Notes: generated from the sequence alone by a model not told the origin. Shown: positions 38,528-48,035, counted from the stretch's first letter. The stretch is 64,000 nt of DNA from Manganibacter manganicus (GCF_002075885.1 NZ_MDET01000015.1:26882-90881); one strand, 5' to 3'. Numbers and translations: made by a program.

Positions 38528-38904
38528 ATGAGAACTATTTTTGGCTTTTCGCCCCTGTTCCGGTCGAGCATCGGCTACGACCGAATGTTGAATGCGCTCA
38601 AAGCTGCGAGCGCGCCGGGAGTATCGACAACTGGCCTCCTTATGTTATCGCCGGGCTTGGCGAGGACGACTACCGCATCACCATCGCGGTGGCCGGCGTC
38701 TCACAGGACAAGCTGACGATCACGCAGGAGCAGAACATGCTCATGGTGTCGGGTCAGAAGCCGGGCGAGGACAACAGCCTATATCTGCATCGCGGCGTTG
38801 CCGGGCGCCGCTTCGAGTTGGCCGCCCAAGTCAAGGTCGCACGCGCCCGCCTCGTCGGTGAAAAACCTCCGCGAGCGGAAAGGTCGGGCTCCCATCAAGC
38901 GTAA
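38528..38904 (+). pseudogene. Frameshifted and truncated hsp20 gene at the end of the kdp operon
   Basis: The N-terminus MRTIFGFSPLFRSSIGYDRM (with a GAGG site) is in one frame; the alpha-crystallin domain (NWPPYVIAGLGEDDYRITIA to FELAAQVKVARARLV) continues in another, so a frameshift lies near 38615-38630. After 38858 the normal end is replaced by GEKPPRAERSGSHQA, which resembles part of the NDUFS4-like protein. An internal deletion or recombination is the likely cause. Confidence 0.82.
38859..38886 (+). repeat. 28-bp repeat shared with the NDUFS4-like gene
   Basis: Matches 22951-22978 at 26 of 28 bases and encodes the same EKPPR-ERS peptide. It lies exactly where the hsp20 similarity ends. 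Confidence 0.85.
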
Positions 38905-39145
38905 ACGGCGGCACCTCAAATGCAGCGCAATCAACCAGCGAATGGTCTTATGCCGAATTAGGAACTTGCTTAGGCGCTGAGACGCAAAAGAGCAGTCACC
39001 GGGGGTAAGTAGATATGCAGCGGCGCTCCCAATCAGGCCTTTGGCAATCGCTGCCGAGCCGAGTCGTGCGAGTTTGCTTAGTAACTCACTTTATGGGGCA
39101 GCAGGTGCCAACGGCCCAAAACAGGGAACGGGCGGGTGTGTAACG

Positions 39146-40129
39146 ATGGCTGTGGAAAGAACGCGTGCCATCGAGCTTCGGCATCTTCGTTATTTCGTGT
39201 CGGCCGCGGAGCATGGCAGCTTCCGCAAAGCCAGCGCCGATACTGGGATTCAACACTCCGCGATTAGTCGCCGCATCCGTGATCTCGAACATCGGCTGGG
39301 TACGCCATTGTTTCTTCGCCATAGCGGAGGCGTGTGTTTGACCTTCGCGGGGCAGCGTTTTCTTCGCCGTGCACGTCAGATTTTGCGGAACTTTGAAGAT
39401 GGCGCCGAGGAAATCGCCTCGATCAAGCGCTCGGACTTTGGTCGGGTCAAAATCGGCATCTACTCGTCAATCGCGTCGGGTTTCCTCGCGGAGCTGCTCG
39501 GTCTCTATGCCGATTGCCATCCGAAGGTTCAGATCGACCTGATTGAAGACAACCCTGCGGATCAAGCCTCAGCAATTCGTCGAATGCAGCTGGACGCCGC
39601 GTTCCTGACAGGAGAGCGGAATTGGCGCGACTGCGAAACACTTCCGCTATGGTCGGAGCGCGTATTCGCTGTGCTTCCTGTCGATCACCTCTTGGCGGGT
39701 CGCGACGAGTTGGAGTGGCAGCACCTGGCAGATGAGAACTTCATCATCAATGAGGCAGGTCCGGGCCAGGAGATCCATGACTATCTGGTACAGCGCCTCG
39801 CCGCGTTCGGCTATCATCCTCAGATTAGCGTGCACCAGATCGGCAGGGAAAACCTCCTGCCGCTCGTGGCCTTGAAGCGTGGTTTGACGGTCGTCAGTGA
39901 GGCAATGACGGCCGCACACTTTCCGGGTCTCGCCTATCGGCCGATTGTCGGCGAGGTTCTACCCTTTAGTGCCGTTTGGTCTCCGAAGAACGACAATCCG
40001 GCCCTAGGACAGCTTCTTGATCTCGCCCGCTCAATGTCCGGCCTGCGTGAAGCAGACGCTGTCACGCCTCCGGCGATGCCGATTGATGTGAACGCCGTGC
40101 CTTCGCAAAGCCCCGATCGGTTGCAATGA
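39146..40129 (+). CDS. LysR-family transcriptional regulator at the trb end of the conjugative element
   Basis: The product is 327 residues from ATG 39146. The winged HTH is LRHLRYFVSAAEHGSFRKAS, then HSAISRRIRDLEHRLGTPLF; the effector domain begins GRVKIGIYSSIASGFLAELL. A LysR gene in this position, convergent with DUF2274-trbI, is usual in this family of Tra/Trb elements, so it likely regulates transfer or cargo. Its 3' end overlaps DUF2274 by 68 bp. The inducer is unknown. Confidence 0.9.
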   Translation: MAVERTRAIELRHLRYFVSAAEHGSFRKASADTGIQHSAISRRIRDLEHRLGTPLFLRHSGGVCLTFAGQRFLRRARQILRNFEDGAEEIASIKRSDFGRVKIGIYSSIASGFLAELLGLYADCHPKVQIDLIEDNPADQASAIRRMQLDAAFLTGERNWRDCETLPLWSERVFAVLPVDHLLAGRDELEWQHLADENFIINEAGPGQEIHDYLVQRLAAFGYHPQISVHQIGRENLLPLVALKRGLTVVSEAMTAAHFPGLAYRPIVGEVLPFSAVWSPKNDNPALGQLLDLARSMSGLREADAVTPPAMPIDVNAVPSQSPDRLQ

Positions 40130-40313
40130 AGCGTTCGAGCATCGGTACGATCAGCTTCGTCGGTTCGGTGATTGGCTGGCCCGTTTCACGGGCCAGCGCA
40201 TCGGCATAGGCGACCAGATCGCGGTGCAGCGTCGCCGGCAGCTCCACGGTTGTCTTTACCGGCTTCTCGTCGACGATCGGACCTAGCTTCAACTTACTCA
40301 CATCAGCCTCCAT
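40062..40313 (-). CDS. DUF2274 protein
   Basis: The product is 83 residues from MEADVSKLKLGPIVDEKPVK, then TTVELPATLHRDLVAYADAL, an RHH-like strand-helix pattern, and ITEPTKLIVPMLERFIATDRGF. DUF2274 proteins follow trbI in this element family. Its ATG overlaps the trbI stop by 11 bp. The function is unknown; the RHH-like pattern suggests DNA binding. Confidence 0.88.
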   Translation of the reverse strand: MEADVSKLKLGPIVDEKPVKTTVELPATLHRDLVAYADALARETGQPITEPTKLIVPMLERFIATDRGFAKARRSHQSASPEA

Positions 40314-41487
40314 AAGGTTCGAGAACGAGATCGCGGGTGACGATGACACGCACCGGGAATCCCGGCCTGATCGTCAAGGTCGGCGTCACTTGGAGTTGTC
40401 GACGGACGATCTGCTGGCCGGCTTCGTGGATGGTGTCCTGGCCGCCATCGCGAATTGCGCGCATGAGGCGGTTTTCGTCGCTGACCGCAAGTTCCGCGCC
40501 AACGGCCAGCAAGGTCGAGAGGCCGGCGGCCTTGGCGAGATCCCACCAGTGATAGTCCACGCCGTCCTGCAGACCGGTATAGCCCTGCGGATCAGCTCCG
40601 GGCTGGCGTTCGAGCACGATGGATCGTCCATTGGGGAAGATCAGGCGGCTCCAGACGAGCAGGACGCGCTTCTGGCCGAATTGAACGCTGTTGTCATACT
40701 GGCCGACGAGTCGTGTGCCCTGCGGCACGATAAGGATGCGACCCGTCGGGCTATCGTAGATATTCTCGGTCACTTGGGCCGTGATCTGCCCAGGGAGGTC
40801 GGACCGGATGCCTGTGATGAGCGCGGCCGAGATAACCGAGCCAGCTTGAAGGACATAGGGTGATGCCGGCGCCATGACCCGGTCGCCTGCCACCGTGCGC
40901 CGGTCAACGGGCGCGTTGAGGAAGGCCAGTTGACGATCCTGGGCCGTGGCGACGCCCGGCTGCACTCCGGCGCCGAGGCCCGGCAGACCCGGTGTGCCGA
41001 GGTCTGCGGGGGCGGTAGCCGCGGTAGGACCATTCTGGAAGAAGACCCGGCTGGTGCGAGCCGCCTCGATCTCCGCGAGACGACGCTGCTCTTCCGGATC
41101 GACCTGCGGTGCGGACATCGTGGGAGGAACGACCGACTGGCCGCGATTCTGCGCGTCGAGGATTGGGCGTCCGAGGTCGCCAGGCAGCGCCGGCCCGAGA
41201 ACAGGGCCGGTATAGTCGCGGGGCAGCCCGGCCAGACCATCGGCCGTCGAACGGTTCTCAGTCGAATAGAGTTCCTCGTTGTTGCCGCCGCCATCCCTGG
41301 TTTGAAGGGCGTAGATGAGCGCGCCGCCAATGCCGATGCTGACGACGACGCTCGCGGTCGCCAGAACCTTGCGGGACAGGCGTGTGACGCGGGGCGGCTC
41401 GGCACGCAAGCGCATAGGCGCGCCGGACTCGGCCGGCGTCGCCGAGAGATTCTCCGGCTGTTGGTTGTTGGTGTCGTTGTCGATCAT
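40303..41487 (-). CDS. trbI: Conjugal transfer protein TrbI (VirB10-like)
   Basis: The type IV secretion core component that spans both membranes. 394 residues: cytoplasmic N-terminus, one helix (KVLATASVVVSIGIGGALIYAL), a proline-rich region and a VirB10 C-terminal domain (LQAGSVISAALITGIRSDLPGQ, VPQGTRLVGQYDNSVQFGQKRVL, ADPQGYTGLQDGVDYHWWDL). Its ATG overlaps the trbG stop by 4 bp. Confidence 0.96.
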   Translation of the reverse strand: MIDNDTNNQQPENLSATPAESGAPMRLRAEPPRVTRLSRKVLATASVVVSIGIGGALIYALQTRDGGGNNEELYSTENRSTADGLAGLPRDYTGPVLGPALPGDLGRPILDAQNRGQSVVPPTMSAPQVDPEEQRRLAEIEAARTSRVFFQNGPTAATAPADLGTPGLPGLGAGVQPGVATAQDRQLAFLNAPVDRRTVAGDRVMAPASPYVLQAGSVISAALITGIRSDLPGQITAQVTENIYDSPTGRILIVPQGTRLVGQYDNSVQFGQKRVLLVWSRLIFPNGRSIVLERQPGADPQGYTGLQDGVDYHWWDLAKAAGLSTLLAVGAELAVSDENRLMRAIRDGGQDTIHEAGQQIVRRQLQVTPTLTIRPGFPVRVIVTRDLVLEPYGG

Positions 41488-42467
41488 GATGCGGGCCTCC
41501 CGTCAGTACGGACGATCCTGACGGTCTGCTGACGATCGCCGCTTCCGAGACGCAGTTCGGCTGCACCAAAGATGCGATCGACGATCAGGATGTTCTGGTA
41601 GATGCGGCTGTTGACGATTTGCGGCTCGCCGTCGGAGCCGATGACGAAGATCGGCGGCATCTCGCCCTGGACGATGCCGCGCGGGAATTCGACGTAGACG
41701 CGCCGCCCATCGTCATAGACCGAGACCGGACGCCATGGGGGCGTATCGCCCGTCAGGCCATAGCGATAGTTGCGCGCAGTCGCGGCAGGAACGACGGGCC
41801 TCGCCGGGACGTTGGCGCGTTGGCTGGCTGGGGGCTCGGGATAGGCCCATGCCACGGCGGGCATATAGGGGTTCGTGCCCGCGCGCAGTTCGATCATGTA
41901 GACGCGCCGATCGGTCGTGATGACGAGATTGGTCGTGATGTCGGTCCTGGTCGGCTTCACGAGCACATGGACGCGGCGGGTCACGCCCGAGCCGCTTTCG
42001 GTGTCGCCGATAATCCACCTGGCCGTGTCACCGGCGGCGATCGGACCTGCTCCGGTCAGGTTTTCGCCCGGCTCAAGCGCGATGTTCGTGATCTGCCCGG
42101 GCGCGGCATAGACCTGATAGAGGGCCCCTTCACTCCAGGGATAGATCTGGATGGAGTTGTAATAGCCGTCTCGCCGCGGCTCGACACGCGCGGCGGCGTT
42201 GGCGTTCTCGACGCGCGCGGTCGGCGTGCTCGCGGAATTGCCGCCCCTGGCCGGGGTCCAGGCCGGAGGCGTATGCAGCGGACGTGGCCGCTGATCCGTG
42301 ATGACTGCCGGGACCGACGGAAGTGGTGGAACAGTGCTGTCGTAGCTGATCTGCGGCGGTTTCGGCGCGGTGGCGCAACCGGCGAGGACGGTTGCGGACA
42401 GCAGGGCAGCCGCAAAGGCGGATTTACGGAAAACAGGAAACGCGGACCTGCGGAAAGACGGGTTCAT
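41484..42467 (-). CDS. trbG: Conjugal transfer protein TrbG (VirB9-like)
   Basis: 327 residues from MNPSFRRSAFPVFRK. It has a lipoprotein-type signal with lipobox LAGC. The VirB9 domain is seen in QIYPWSEGALYQVYAAPGQI, LEPGENLTGAGPIAAGDTARW, HVLVKPTRTDITTNLVITTD and the C-terminal VYVEFPRGIVQGEMPPIFVI. It forms the outer-membrane core with TrbI. ATGA overlap with trbF. Confidence 0.95.
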   Translation of the reverse strand: MNPSFRRSAFPVFRKSAFAAALLSATVLAGCATAPKPPQISYDSTVPPLPSVPAVITDQRPRPLHTPPAWTPARGGNSASTPTARVENANAAARVEPRRDGYYNSIQIYPWSEGALYQVYAAPGQITNIALEPGENLTGAGPIAAGDTARWIIGDTESGSGVTRRVHVLVKPTRTDITTNLVITTDRRVYMIELRAGTNPYMPAVAWAYPEPPASQRANVPARPVVPAATARNYRYGLTGDTPPWRPVSVYDDGRRVYVEFPRGIVQGEMPPIFVIGSDGEPQIVNSRIYQNILIVDRIFGAAELRLGSGDRQQTVRIVRTDGRPAS

Positions 42468-43153
42468 GGCGTCATCTCCCGCGACCAGGAAATTGCATTG
42501 ACGTAAATCCCCAGAGGATTGGCGCGCAGACGGTCCGCGTCGCGCGGCGTCTGGATCACAATGGTCAGGATCGCGGTCCAGCGTTCGGTCACGGCAAGCT
42601 GGCCATTCTCGTAGTGTCTTTCCGTCCAAGCGACGCGGAACGAGTCCGGAGAGGCGCGGATGACGCTGGAGACCTCGACGGCGACCTGGCGGCGGCCGAC
42701 TTTGGTGAAGGGGTCGTTGGCGCGGGCGTAGTCGTTGAGAGCCGCCGCGCCGCGATCGGTCGTCCATTCATAGGCTCGCAGCCAATTCTGCCGGACGATG
42801 ATCGCGTCGGCCGGAATGGAGCGGACCTGTTCGATGAAGCGACCAAGATGCCAGGCGATCTGGGGATCGGTAGGGCGATAGTCGGCAGTCGCGGGAGCGA
42901 CGGATTGGGCCTGGCCCAGGCGGTCGACCTGAACAACCCAAGGCACGACCGTTCCGCGTGCGGACTGCCAAACCAATGCGGCGGCAAAGCCGGCCGAGAG
43001 GATCAATGACCCGAAGGCCATATGGCGCCAGTTCTTGGCCTGGACACGGGCCGAGCCGATGCGCTCGTCCCAGACTTGCGCGGCCTTCTGATAGGGCGTG
43101 ACGGGTTCGGGTGTCTTGCCATAGTGGGCGGCGGGTCGCTTGAAAACGCTCAT
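42464..43153 (-). CDS. trbF: Conjugal transfer protein TrbF (VirB8-like)
   Basis: 229 residues: short cytoplasmic tail, one helix (HMAFGSLILSAGFAAALVWQ) and a periplasmic VirB8 domain (WVVQVDRLGQAQSVAPATAD, YEWTTDRGAAALNDYARAND, WTERHYENGQLAVTERWTAI, NPLGIYVNAISWSREM). It links the inner-membrane complex and core. ATGA overlaps on both sides (trbG and trbL). Confidence 0.95.
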   Translation of the reverse strand: MSVFKRPAAHYGKTPEPVTPYQKAAQVWDERIGSARVQAKNWRHMAFGSLILSAGFAAALVWQSARGTVVPWVVQVDRLGQAQSVAPATADYRPTDPQIAWHLGRFIEQVRSIPADAIIVRQNWLRAYEWTTDRGAAALNDYARANDPFTKVGRRQVAVEVSSVIRASPDSFRVAWTERHYENGQLAVTERWTAILTIVIQTPRDADRLRANPLGIYVNAISWSREMTP

Positions 43154-44514
43154 GAGCGGTCACTTTCAGAAAGATTGATCGAGGAGCCCCCGCCGTGGCT
43201 GTCGCCTGAGCGAACGGCATGTGCTGCGAGGGTGGCGCCGTGTCCGAGAGAGCGATGGCGCTGCATGCGCTTGGCCCAATCAGGCGGGCCGTCTCGAGAC
43301 GCCGAGGCGGGAGAGGAACCGGACGCATCGGCGGAGCCGCCGATGGTGCCCATCGTCGATGTGCCGCCGGTGGCGCCGAAGCCTGCCTTCGCGCCGTCCG
43401 AGAAGCTGGACTTCATGCTTTCGGCCGCACGCGAGGTCGCACGCTTCAACGGCGAGACCGTTGCAGCGCCAGCGGCGCGGGCGACACCGCCGAGGCCCGA
43501 GGCGACTCCTGCGGCGCCAGACTGACCGAGCGAGCCGAGGCTGTAGGCGGCGGCGGCGCCACCGGCGGCCGATGCGCCGCCACGCATCGCGGCGGCCCCG
43601 CCCGACATGGCGGCCGCGCCTCCCTTCACGGCAAGACCAGCGGCGCCTCCGGCGGCGAGCGCCGCGCCTCCGACGGCAAGGCCTGTTCCAACGGCAGCGC
43701 CGGCGCCGAGCTGAGGTCCTCCGCTGACGAGGCCAGCCGCGATCCCTGGGCCGAAGATGCCAAGGCCGAGAAGGGACAGGGCCGCGAGGACGACGGCCAT
43801 GGCGTCGTCGATGGTCGGCGTTGCGCCGCCGAAACCTGCGGTAAAGCGGCTGAACAGAGTCGATCCAATGCCGACGATGACGGCGAGAACGAGAACCTTG
43901 ATGCCGCTCGATACGACGTTGCCGAGAACGCGTTCAGCCATGAATGCGGTCTTGCCAAAGAGACCAAAGGGAATGAGGACGAAACCAGCGAGCGTCGTCA
44001 GCTTGAATTCGATCAAGGTGACGAAGAGCTGGATGGCGAGGATGAAGAAGGCGAGGATGACCAGCGCCCAGGCGAAGAGCAGGCAAGCGATCTGGATGAA
44101 GTTCTCGAAAAAGCTGATCCAACCCATCAGGTCGGAGATGGATTCCAGGAGCGGCCGCGCCGCATCGAGACCGGTCTGAGCGACCTTGCCGGGCCGCATG
44201 AGATCCTGCGCGGTGAAGCCGGTGCCGGAGGCTTTGAGGCCGAGCCCGGCGAAGGAGTCGAAGATGATCTTGGCGAGATTGTTCCAGTTGCCGATGAGGT
44301 AAGCGAAGATCCCGACGAACAGCGTCTTCTTGACCAGTCGCGCGATGATGTCGTCGTCGGCGCTCCAGCTCCAGAACAGCGCCGCGAGCGTGACATCAAT
44401 GACGATCAGGGTGGTGGCGATAAACGCCACTTCGCCGCCGAGCAGTCCGAAGCCGCTGTTGATGTAGGAGGTGAAGACCTCGAGGAAATTGTCGATGACG
44501 CCTGCGCCGCCCAT
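43150..44514 (-). CDS. trbL: Conjugal transfer protein TrbL (VirB6-like)
   Basis: 454 residues. The N-terminal two-thirds is polytopic (VAFIATTLIVIDVTLAALFWSW; LFAWALVILAFFILAIQLFVTL), and the C-terminus is a Gly/Ala-rich, flexible tail (AAGGAAGLAVKGGAAAMSGG) ending in a polar segment. This matches TrbL, the inner-membrane channel subunit. The Ala/Gly tail produces long meaningless antisense frames. Confidence 0.95.
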   Translation of the reverse strand: MGGAGVIDNFLEVFTSYINSGFGLLGGEVAFIATTLIVIDVTLAALFWSWSADDDIIARLVKKTLFVGIFAYLIGNWNNLAKIIFDSFAGLGLKASGTGFTAQDLMRPGKVAQTGLDAARPLLESISDLMGWISFFENFIQIACLLFAWALVILAFFILAIQLFVTLIEFKLTTLAGFVLIPFGLFGKTAFMAERVLGNVVSSGIKVLVLAVIVGIGSTLFSRFTAGFGGATPTIDDAMAVVLAALSLLGLGIFGPGIAAGLVSGGPQLGAGAAVGTGLAVGGAALAAGGAAGLAVKGGAAAMSGGAAAMRGGASAAGGAAAAYSLGSLGQSGAAGVASGLGGVARAAGAATVSPLKRATSRAAESMKSSFSDGAKAGFGATGGTSTMGTIGGSADASGSSPASASRDGPPDWAKRMQRHRSLGHGATLAAHAVRSGDSHGGGSSINLSESDRS

Positions 44515-44517
44515 GGT

Positions 44518-44802
44518 TCAGCGTCCTTCTGCTGGCGGAGAGGCAGGAGTTGCCGGTCGGCCGAGGAAACGATCGCGGGTTTCGGCCCAGACGCGCATGC
44601 AGTCGGGATCGCTGGCCGCGGCCTGACCGAGCTGCTGGCATCGACGTTGGCCGTCGCGAAGGGGATCACGCACAGGTTCGAGGAGGCGCACCGGATCGGG
44701 CTCCGGCGTGCGCTCCTTCCTGGTCATCTCGATCGCCGTCGTCGTGATGGCGACGGCGACGAAGACGACGGCGCCCAACCGGGCCAGCATCTTGCCGTCC
44801 AT
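44518..44802 (-). CDS. Entry exclusion-type protein TrbK-alt
   Basis: 94 residues: an N-terminal helix (LARLGAVVFVAVAITTTAIE) then a polar region with two cysteines (RRCQQLGQAAASDPDCMRVW). This is the TrbK-alt pattern found between trbJ and trbL; it is proposed to prevent redundant transfer into cells that already carry the element. Confidence 0.85.
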   Translation of the reverse strand: MDGKMLARLGAVVFVAVAITTTAIEMTRKERTPEPDPVRLLEPVRDPLRDGQRRCQQLGQAAASDPDCMRVWAETRDRFLGRPATPASPPAEGR

Positions 44803-44811
44803 GGGGAGTCC

Positions 44812-45579
44812 TCAGTTGCTGTTGCCGAACATCCGGGCGTTGCCCGGCTGGTAGCCGGAGCCGGGCGTCAGGAACCGCCGACGCTGTTCACGTCCCTGCT
44901 CCGCCGCCGCCGCGCGTTCGGCCTCGGTGAGGGCTTGGGCGCGGCCGTTGGCGGCGGCGACCGCGGTGAGATCGGCGAGCTGCTGGGCGAGGAGCGCGAG
45001 AAGCTGGTTGCCTGCTTGCGTCGCCTGCAGCGCGCCGGTCGCGCCTTGGCTCTGATCGACCAACGCCGACATCTGCGCGCGGTTGGTGTCGATATTGGCA
45101 ACCACGCCTGCCTGCACGCGCATGGCGTCCTGAAGTCCACCCACCGTATTCTGCCAACGTGAGCGCGCGCCATTGACGAGTTCGGTGTCGGACGCGGTGA
45201 GCGAGGCCTTCCCGTATTGCTGCTGAAACATCTGGTCGATGTTCTGGACGTCGTAGGCGATGTTCTGTGCCTGCCGCAGGAGCTGCTGCGTGCGCTGGAC
45301 GTTTTGCTGGAGTTGCTGGAGCGACGAATACGGCAGGCTGGCGAGATTGCGCGCCTGGTTGATGAGGCCCTGCGCTTCGTTCTGGAGCGAACGAATCTGA
45401 TTGTTGATCTGCTCGAGCGAACGCGCTGCCGTCAGGACATTCTGGGCGTAGTTGGTGGGGTCATAGACCACCCACTGCGCGGCAGCCGGAGTCGAGAGTA
45501 TTGGCGAGACCGCGAGCGGCGTCGCCAGCATGGTCGCCGCGAGCATGAGCGCGCGCCGGGGGGAACGATAGGTCTTCAT
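44812..45579 (-). CDS. trbJ: Conjugal transfer protein TrbJ (VirB5-like)
   Basis: 255 residues with a cleaved signal peptide (LMLAATMLATPLAVSPILSTPAAAQ). The mature part is a helical, Gln/Asn-rich coiled coil (SLEQINNQIRSLQNEAQGLI; NVQRTQQLLRQAQNIAYDVQ), typical of TrbJ, a pilus-associated component. AAGGAGG lies before ATG 45579. It starts 2 bp after trbE. Confidence 0.94.
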   Translation of the reverse strand: MKTYRSPRRALMLAATMLATPLAVSPILSTPAAAQWVVYDPTNYAQNVLTAARSLEQINNQIRSLQNEAQGLINQARNLASLPYSSLQQLQQNVQRTQQLLRQAQNIAYDVQNIDQMFQQQYGKASLTASDTELVNGARSRWQNTVGGLQDAMRVQAGVVANIDTNRAQMSALVDQSQGATGALQATQAGNQLLALLAQQLADLTAVAAANGRAQALTEAERAAAAEQGREQRRRFLTPGSGYQPGNARMFGNSN

Positions 45580-45581
45580 AG

Positions 45582-48035
45582 TCAAGCCTCCTTCTCGGGC
45601 TGCTGGGGGATGAGGTTGGTGAGATCGGGGATGAGGTCTGCAGCCCATTCGGCGCCGCGCAGGCGCAGCCAGGCGGCAAGGAAGCCGTCGCGGCCGTGCT
45701 CGGCGACGGTGCGGGCGATCAGCGCCTGATCGGTCTTGGAAGAAGCGGCCGCGAGCGCGAGGCCGACTTCGGAAAGGCCCAACTCGAAGAGGCGGTTTCC
45801 CCTGCGGCTCTGGCAGTAGTAGTCGCGCTTGGGCGTCGCCCTGGCCAAGATCTCAATCTGTCTGTCATTCAAGCCAAAGCGGCGGTAGATCGCCGTGATC
45901 TGCGGTTCGATCGCGCGCTCGTTCGGTAACAGCAGCCGTGTCGGACAGCTCTCGATGATCGCTGGCGCGATACCGCTGTTGTCGATGTCCGACAGCGACT
46001 GCGTGGCGAAGATGACGCTGGCGTTCTTCTTGCGCAGCGTCTTCAGCCATTCGCGGAGCTGGCCAGCGAAGGCGTCGTCATCAAGCGCCAGCCAGCCCTC
46101 GTCGATGATGAGCATGGTCGGCGAGCCGTCGAGGCGGTCTCCGATACGATGGAAGAGATAGGACAGGACGGCCGGTGCCGCCCCAGTCCCGACCAAGCCC
46201 TCGATCTCGAAGGCCTGCACCGAGGCCGAGCCGAGCTGCTCGAATTCGGCGTCCAGCAATCGGCCGTAGGGACCGCCGACGCAGTAAGGTCGCAGCGCCT
46301 GCTTCAGGTCGTTGGACTGCAAAAGGACCGTGAGGCCGGTGATCGTCCGTTCCTCAACAGGAGCCGACGCGAGCGAGGTCAGCGCCGACCAGATGTGCTC
46401 CTTGACGTCGGGTGTGATCGGCACACCCTCGCGGGTCAGGATGGAGACAAGCCAGTCGGCAGCCCAGGCGCGTTCGGGCGTGTCGTGAACGCGGGAAAGC
46501 GGCTGCAGCGAGACCGAGGAGTCGAGGCCTTCGGACAGGTTGCCGCCCAGATCGTGCCAGTCACCGCCCATCGCGAGGGCGGCGCTCCGGATGGAGCCGC
46601 CGAAGTCGAAGGCGAAGACCTGGGAGCCGGCGTAGCGGCGGAACTGCAAGGCCATGATGGCGAGCAGGACGGACTTGCCCGCGCCGGTGGGGCCGACGAC
46701 AAGGGTGTGGCCGACATCGCCGACATGAAGGGCAAGCCGGAACGGGGTCGAGCCTTCGGTCTTGCCGAAGAGCAGTGGGGGCCCTGCAAAATGCTCGTCC
46801 CGTTCCGGTCCCGCCCACACCGCCGAGAGCGGAATGATGTGAGCGAGATTGAGCGTCGATATCGGAGGCTGACGCACATTGGCGTAGACATGGCCTGGCA
46901 GTGTACCGAGCCAGGCATCGACGGCGTTGATGGTTTCGGTCATGCAGGTGAAGTCGCGGCCCTGGATGACCTTCTCCACGAGCCGCAGCTTTTCGCTGGC
47001 GAGGCGCGGATCGTCGTCCCAGACGGTGATGGTCGCGGTCACATAGGTCTGACCGGCGAAGTCGGCGCCCAGCTCCTGCAGGGCCAGATCGGCGTCCGCC
47101 GCCTTGTTGGCGGCATCGGTATCAACGAGCGCGGAGGCTTCGTTGGTCATGACCTCCTTGAGGATCGCCGCGATCGACTTGCGCTTGGCGAACCACTGCC
47201 GGCGGATCTTGGTCAGCAGCTTGGTGGCGTCGGTCTTGTCGAGCAGGATCGCGCGGGTCGACCAGCGATAAGGAAAGGCGAGCCGATTGAGATCATCGAG
47301 AATGCCGGGCGTGGTCGCGGTCGGAAATCCCACGATGGTCAGGACGCGAAGGTGAGACACGCCGAGGCGTGGTTCGAGCCCGCCGGTCAGGGATTGATCG
47401 GCGAGCAGCGCGTCGAGGTAGATCGGGGTTTCGGGGACACGGACGCGATGTCGCTTCGTCGAGACCGTTGAATGCAGGTAGGTCAGCGTCTCCGCACTAT
47501 CGAGCCACGCGCATTCGGGCATGAAGCCGTCAAGCAGCCCCACGACGCGATCGGTGCGGTCCATGAAAGTCTTGAGAACTTCATGCGGATCGACGCCGCT
47601 GTGCTCGCGCCCCTCGTAAAGCCAGGCTTCGGTGCGTGCTGCGTCCTCGGCCGGTGGCAGATAGGCAATCGTGAGGAAGTAGCTCGATACGAAATGGCTA
47701 CCCGCTTCTTCGAAATCGGCCTTGCGTTCGGCGTCGAGCAGCGCGGACGCCGCGTCCGGAAAGAAATCCGATGGATAGTGGGAGGCCTCGTAGCGTTGCG
47801 CCTCCACGAAGATCGCCCAGCCGGAACCAAGGCGACGAAAGGCGTTGTTGAGGCGGCCGGCGACGGCCACCAGCTCGGCGGCGACGGCAGAATCGAGATC
47901 AGGTCCGCGGAAGCGTGCGGTGCGTTGGAACGAACCGTCCTTGTTGAGGACGACGCCCTCTTCGACGAGGGCCACCCAGGGCAGATAGTCGGCAAGGCGT
48001 GTGCCGGTGCGGCGGTATTCGGCGAGGTTCATCAT
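45582..48035 (-). CDS. trbE: Conjugal transfer ATPase TrbE (VirB4-like)
   Basis: 817 residues. The N-terminus MMNLAEYRRTGTRLADYLPW is typical. Walker A is VVGPTGAGKSVLLAIMALQF and Walker B is TMLIIDEGWLALDDDAF, with FATQSLSDIDNSGIAPAIIE after it. This VirB4-class ATPase powers pilus assembly and substrate transfer at the inner membrane. Intact. Confidence 0.97.
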   Translation of the reverse strand: MMNLAEYRRTGTRLADYLPWVALVEEGVVLNKDGSFQRTARFRGPDLDSAVAAELVAVAGRLNNAFRRLGSGWAIFVEAQRYEASHYPSDFFPDAASALLDAERKADFEEAGSHFVSSYFLTIAYLPPAEDAARTEAWLYEGREHSGVDPHEVLKTFMDRTDRVVGLLDGFMPECAWLDSAETLTYLHSTVSTKRHRVRVPETPIYLDALLADQSLTGGLEPRLGVSHLRVLTIVGFPTATTPGILDDLNRLAFPYRWSTRAILLDKTDATKLLTKIRRQWFAKRKSIAAILKEVMTNEASALVDTDAANKAADADLALQELGADFAGQTYVTATITVWDDDPRLASEKLRLVEKVIQGRDFTCMTETINAVDAWLGTLPGHVYANVRQPPISTLNLAHIIPLSAVWAGPERDEHFAGPPLLFGKTEGSTPFRLALHVGDVGHTLVVGPTGAGKSVLLAIMALQFRRYAGSQVFAFDFGGSIRSAALAMGGDWHDLGGNLSEGLDSSVSLQPLSRVHDTPERAWAADWLVSILTREGVPITPDVKEHIWSALTSLASAPVEERTITGLTVLLQSNDLKQALRPYCVGGPYGRLLDAEFEQLGSASVQAFEIEGLVGTGAAPAVLSYLFHRIGDRLDGSPTMLIIDEGWLALDDDAFAGQLREWLKTLRKKNASVIFATQSLSDIDNSGIAPAIIESCPTRLLLPNERAIEPQITAIYRRFGLNDRQIEILARATPKRDYYCQSRRGNRLFELGLSEVGLALAAASSKTDQALIARTVAEHGRDGFLAAWLRLRGAEWAADLIPDLTNLIPQQPEKEA

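Noticed and set aside
43219..45162. 647-residue plus-strand frame
   Set aside because: Antisense to trbL, trbK-alt and trbJ; low-complexity Gly/Arg/Glu composition from the Ala/Gly tail of TrbL.
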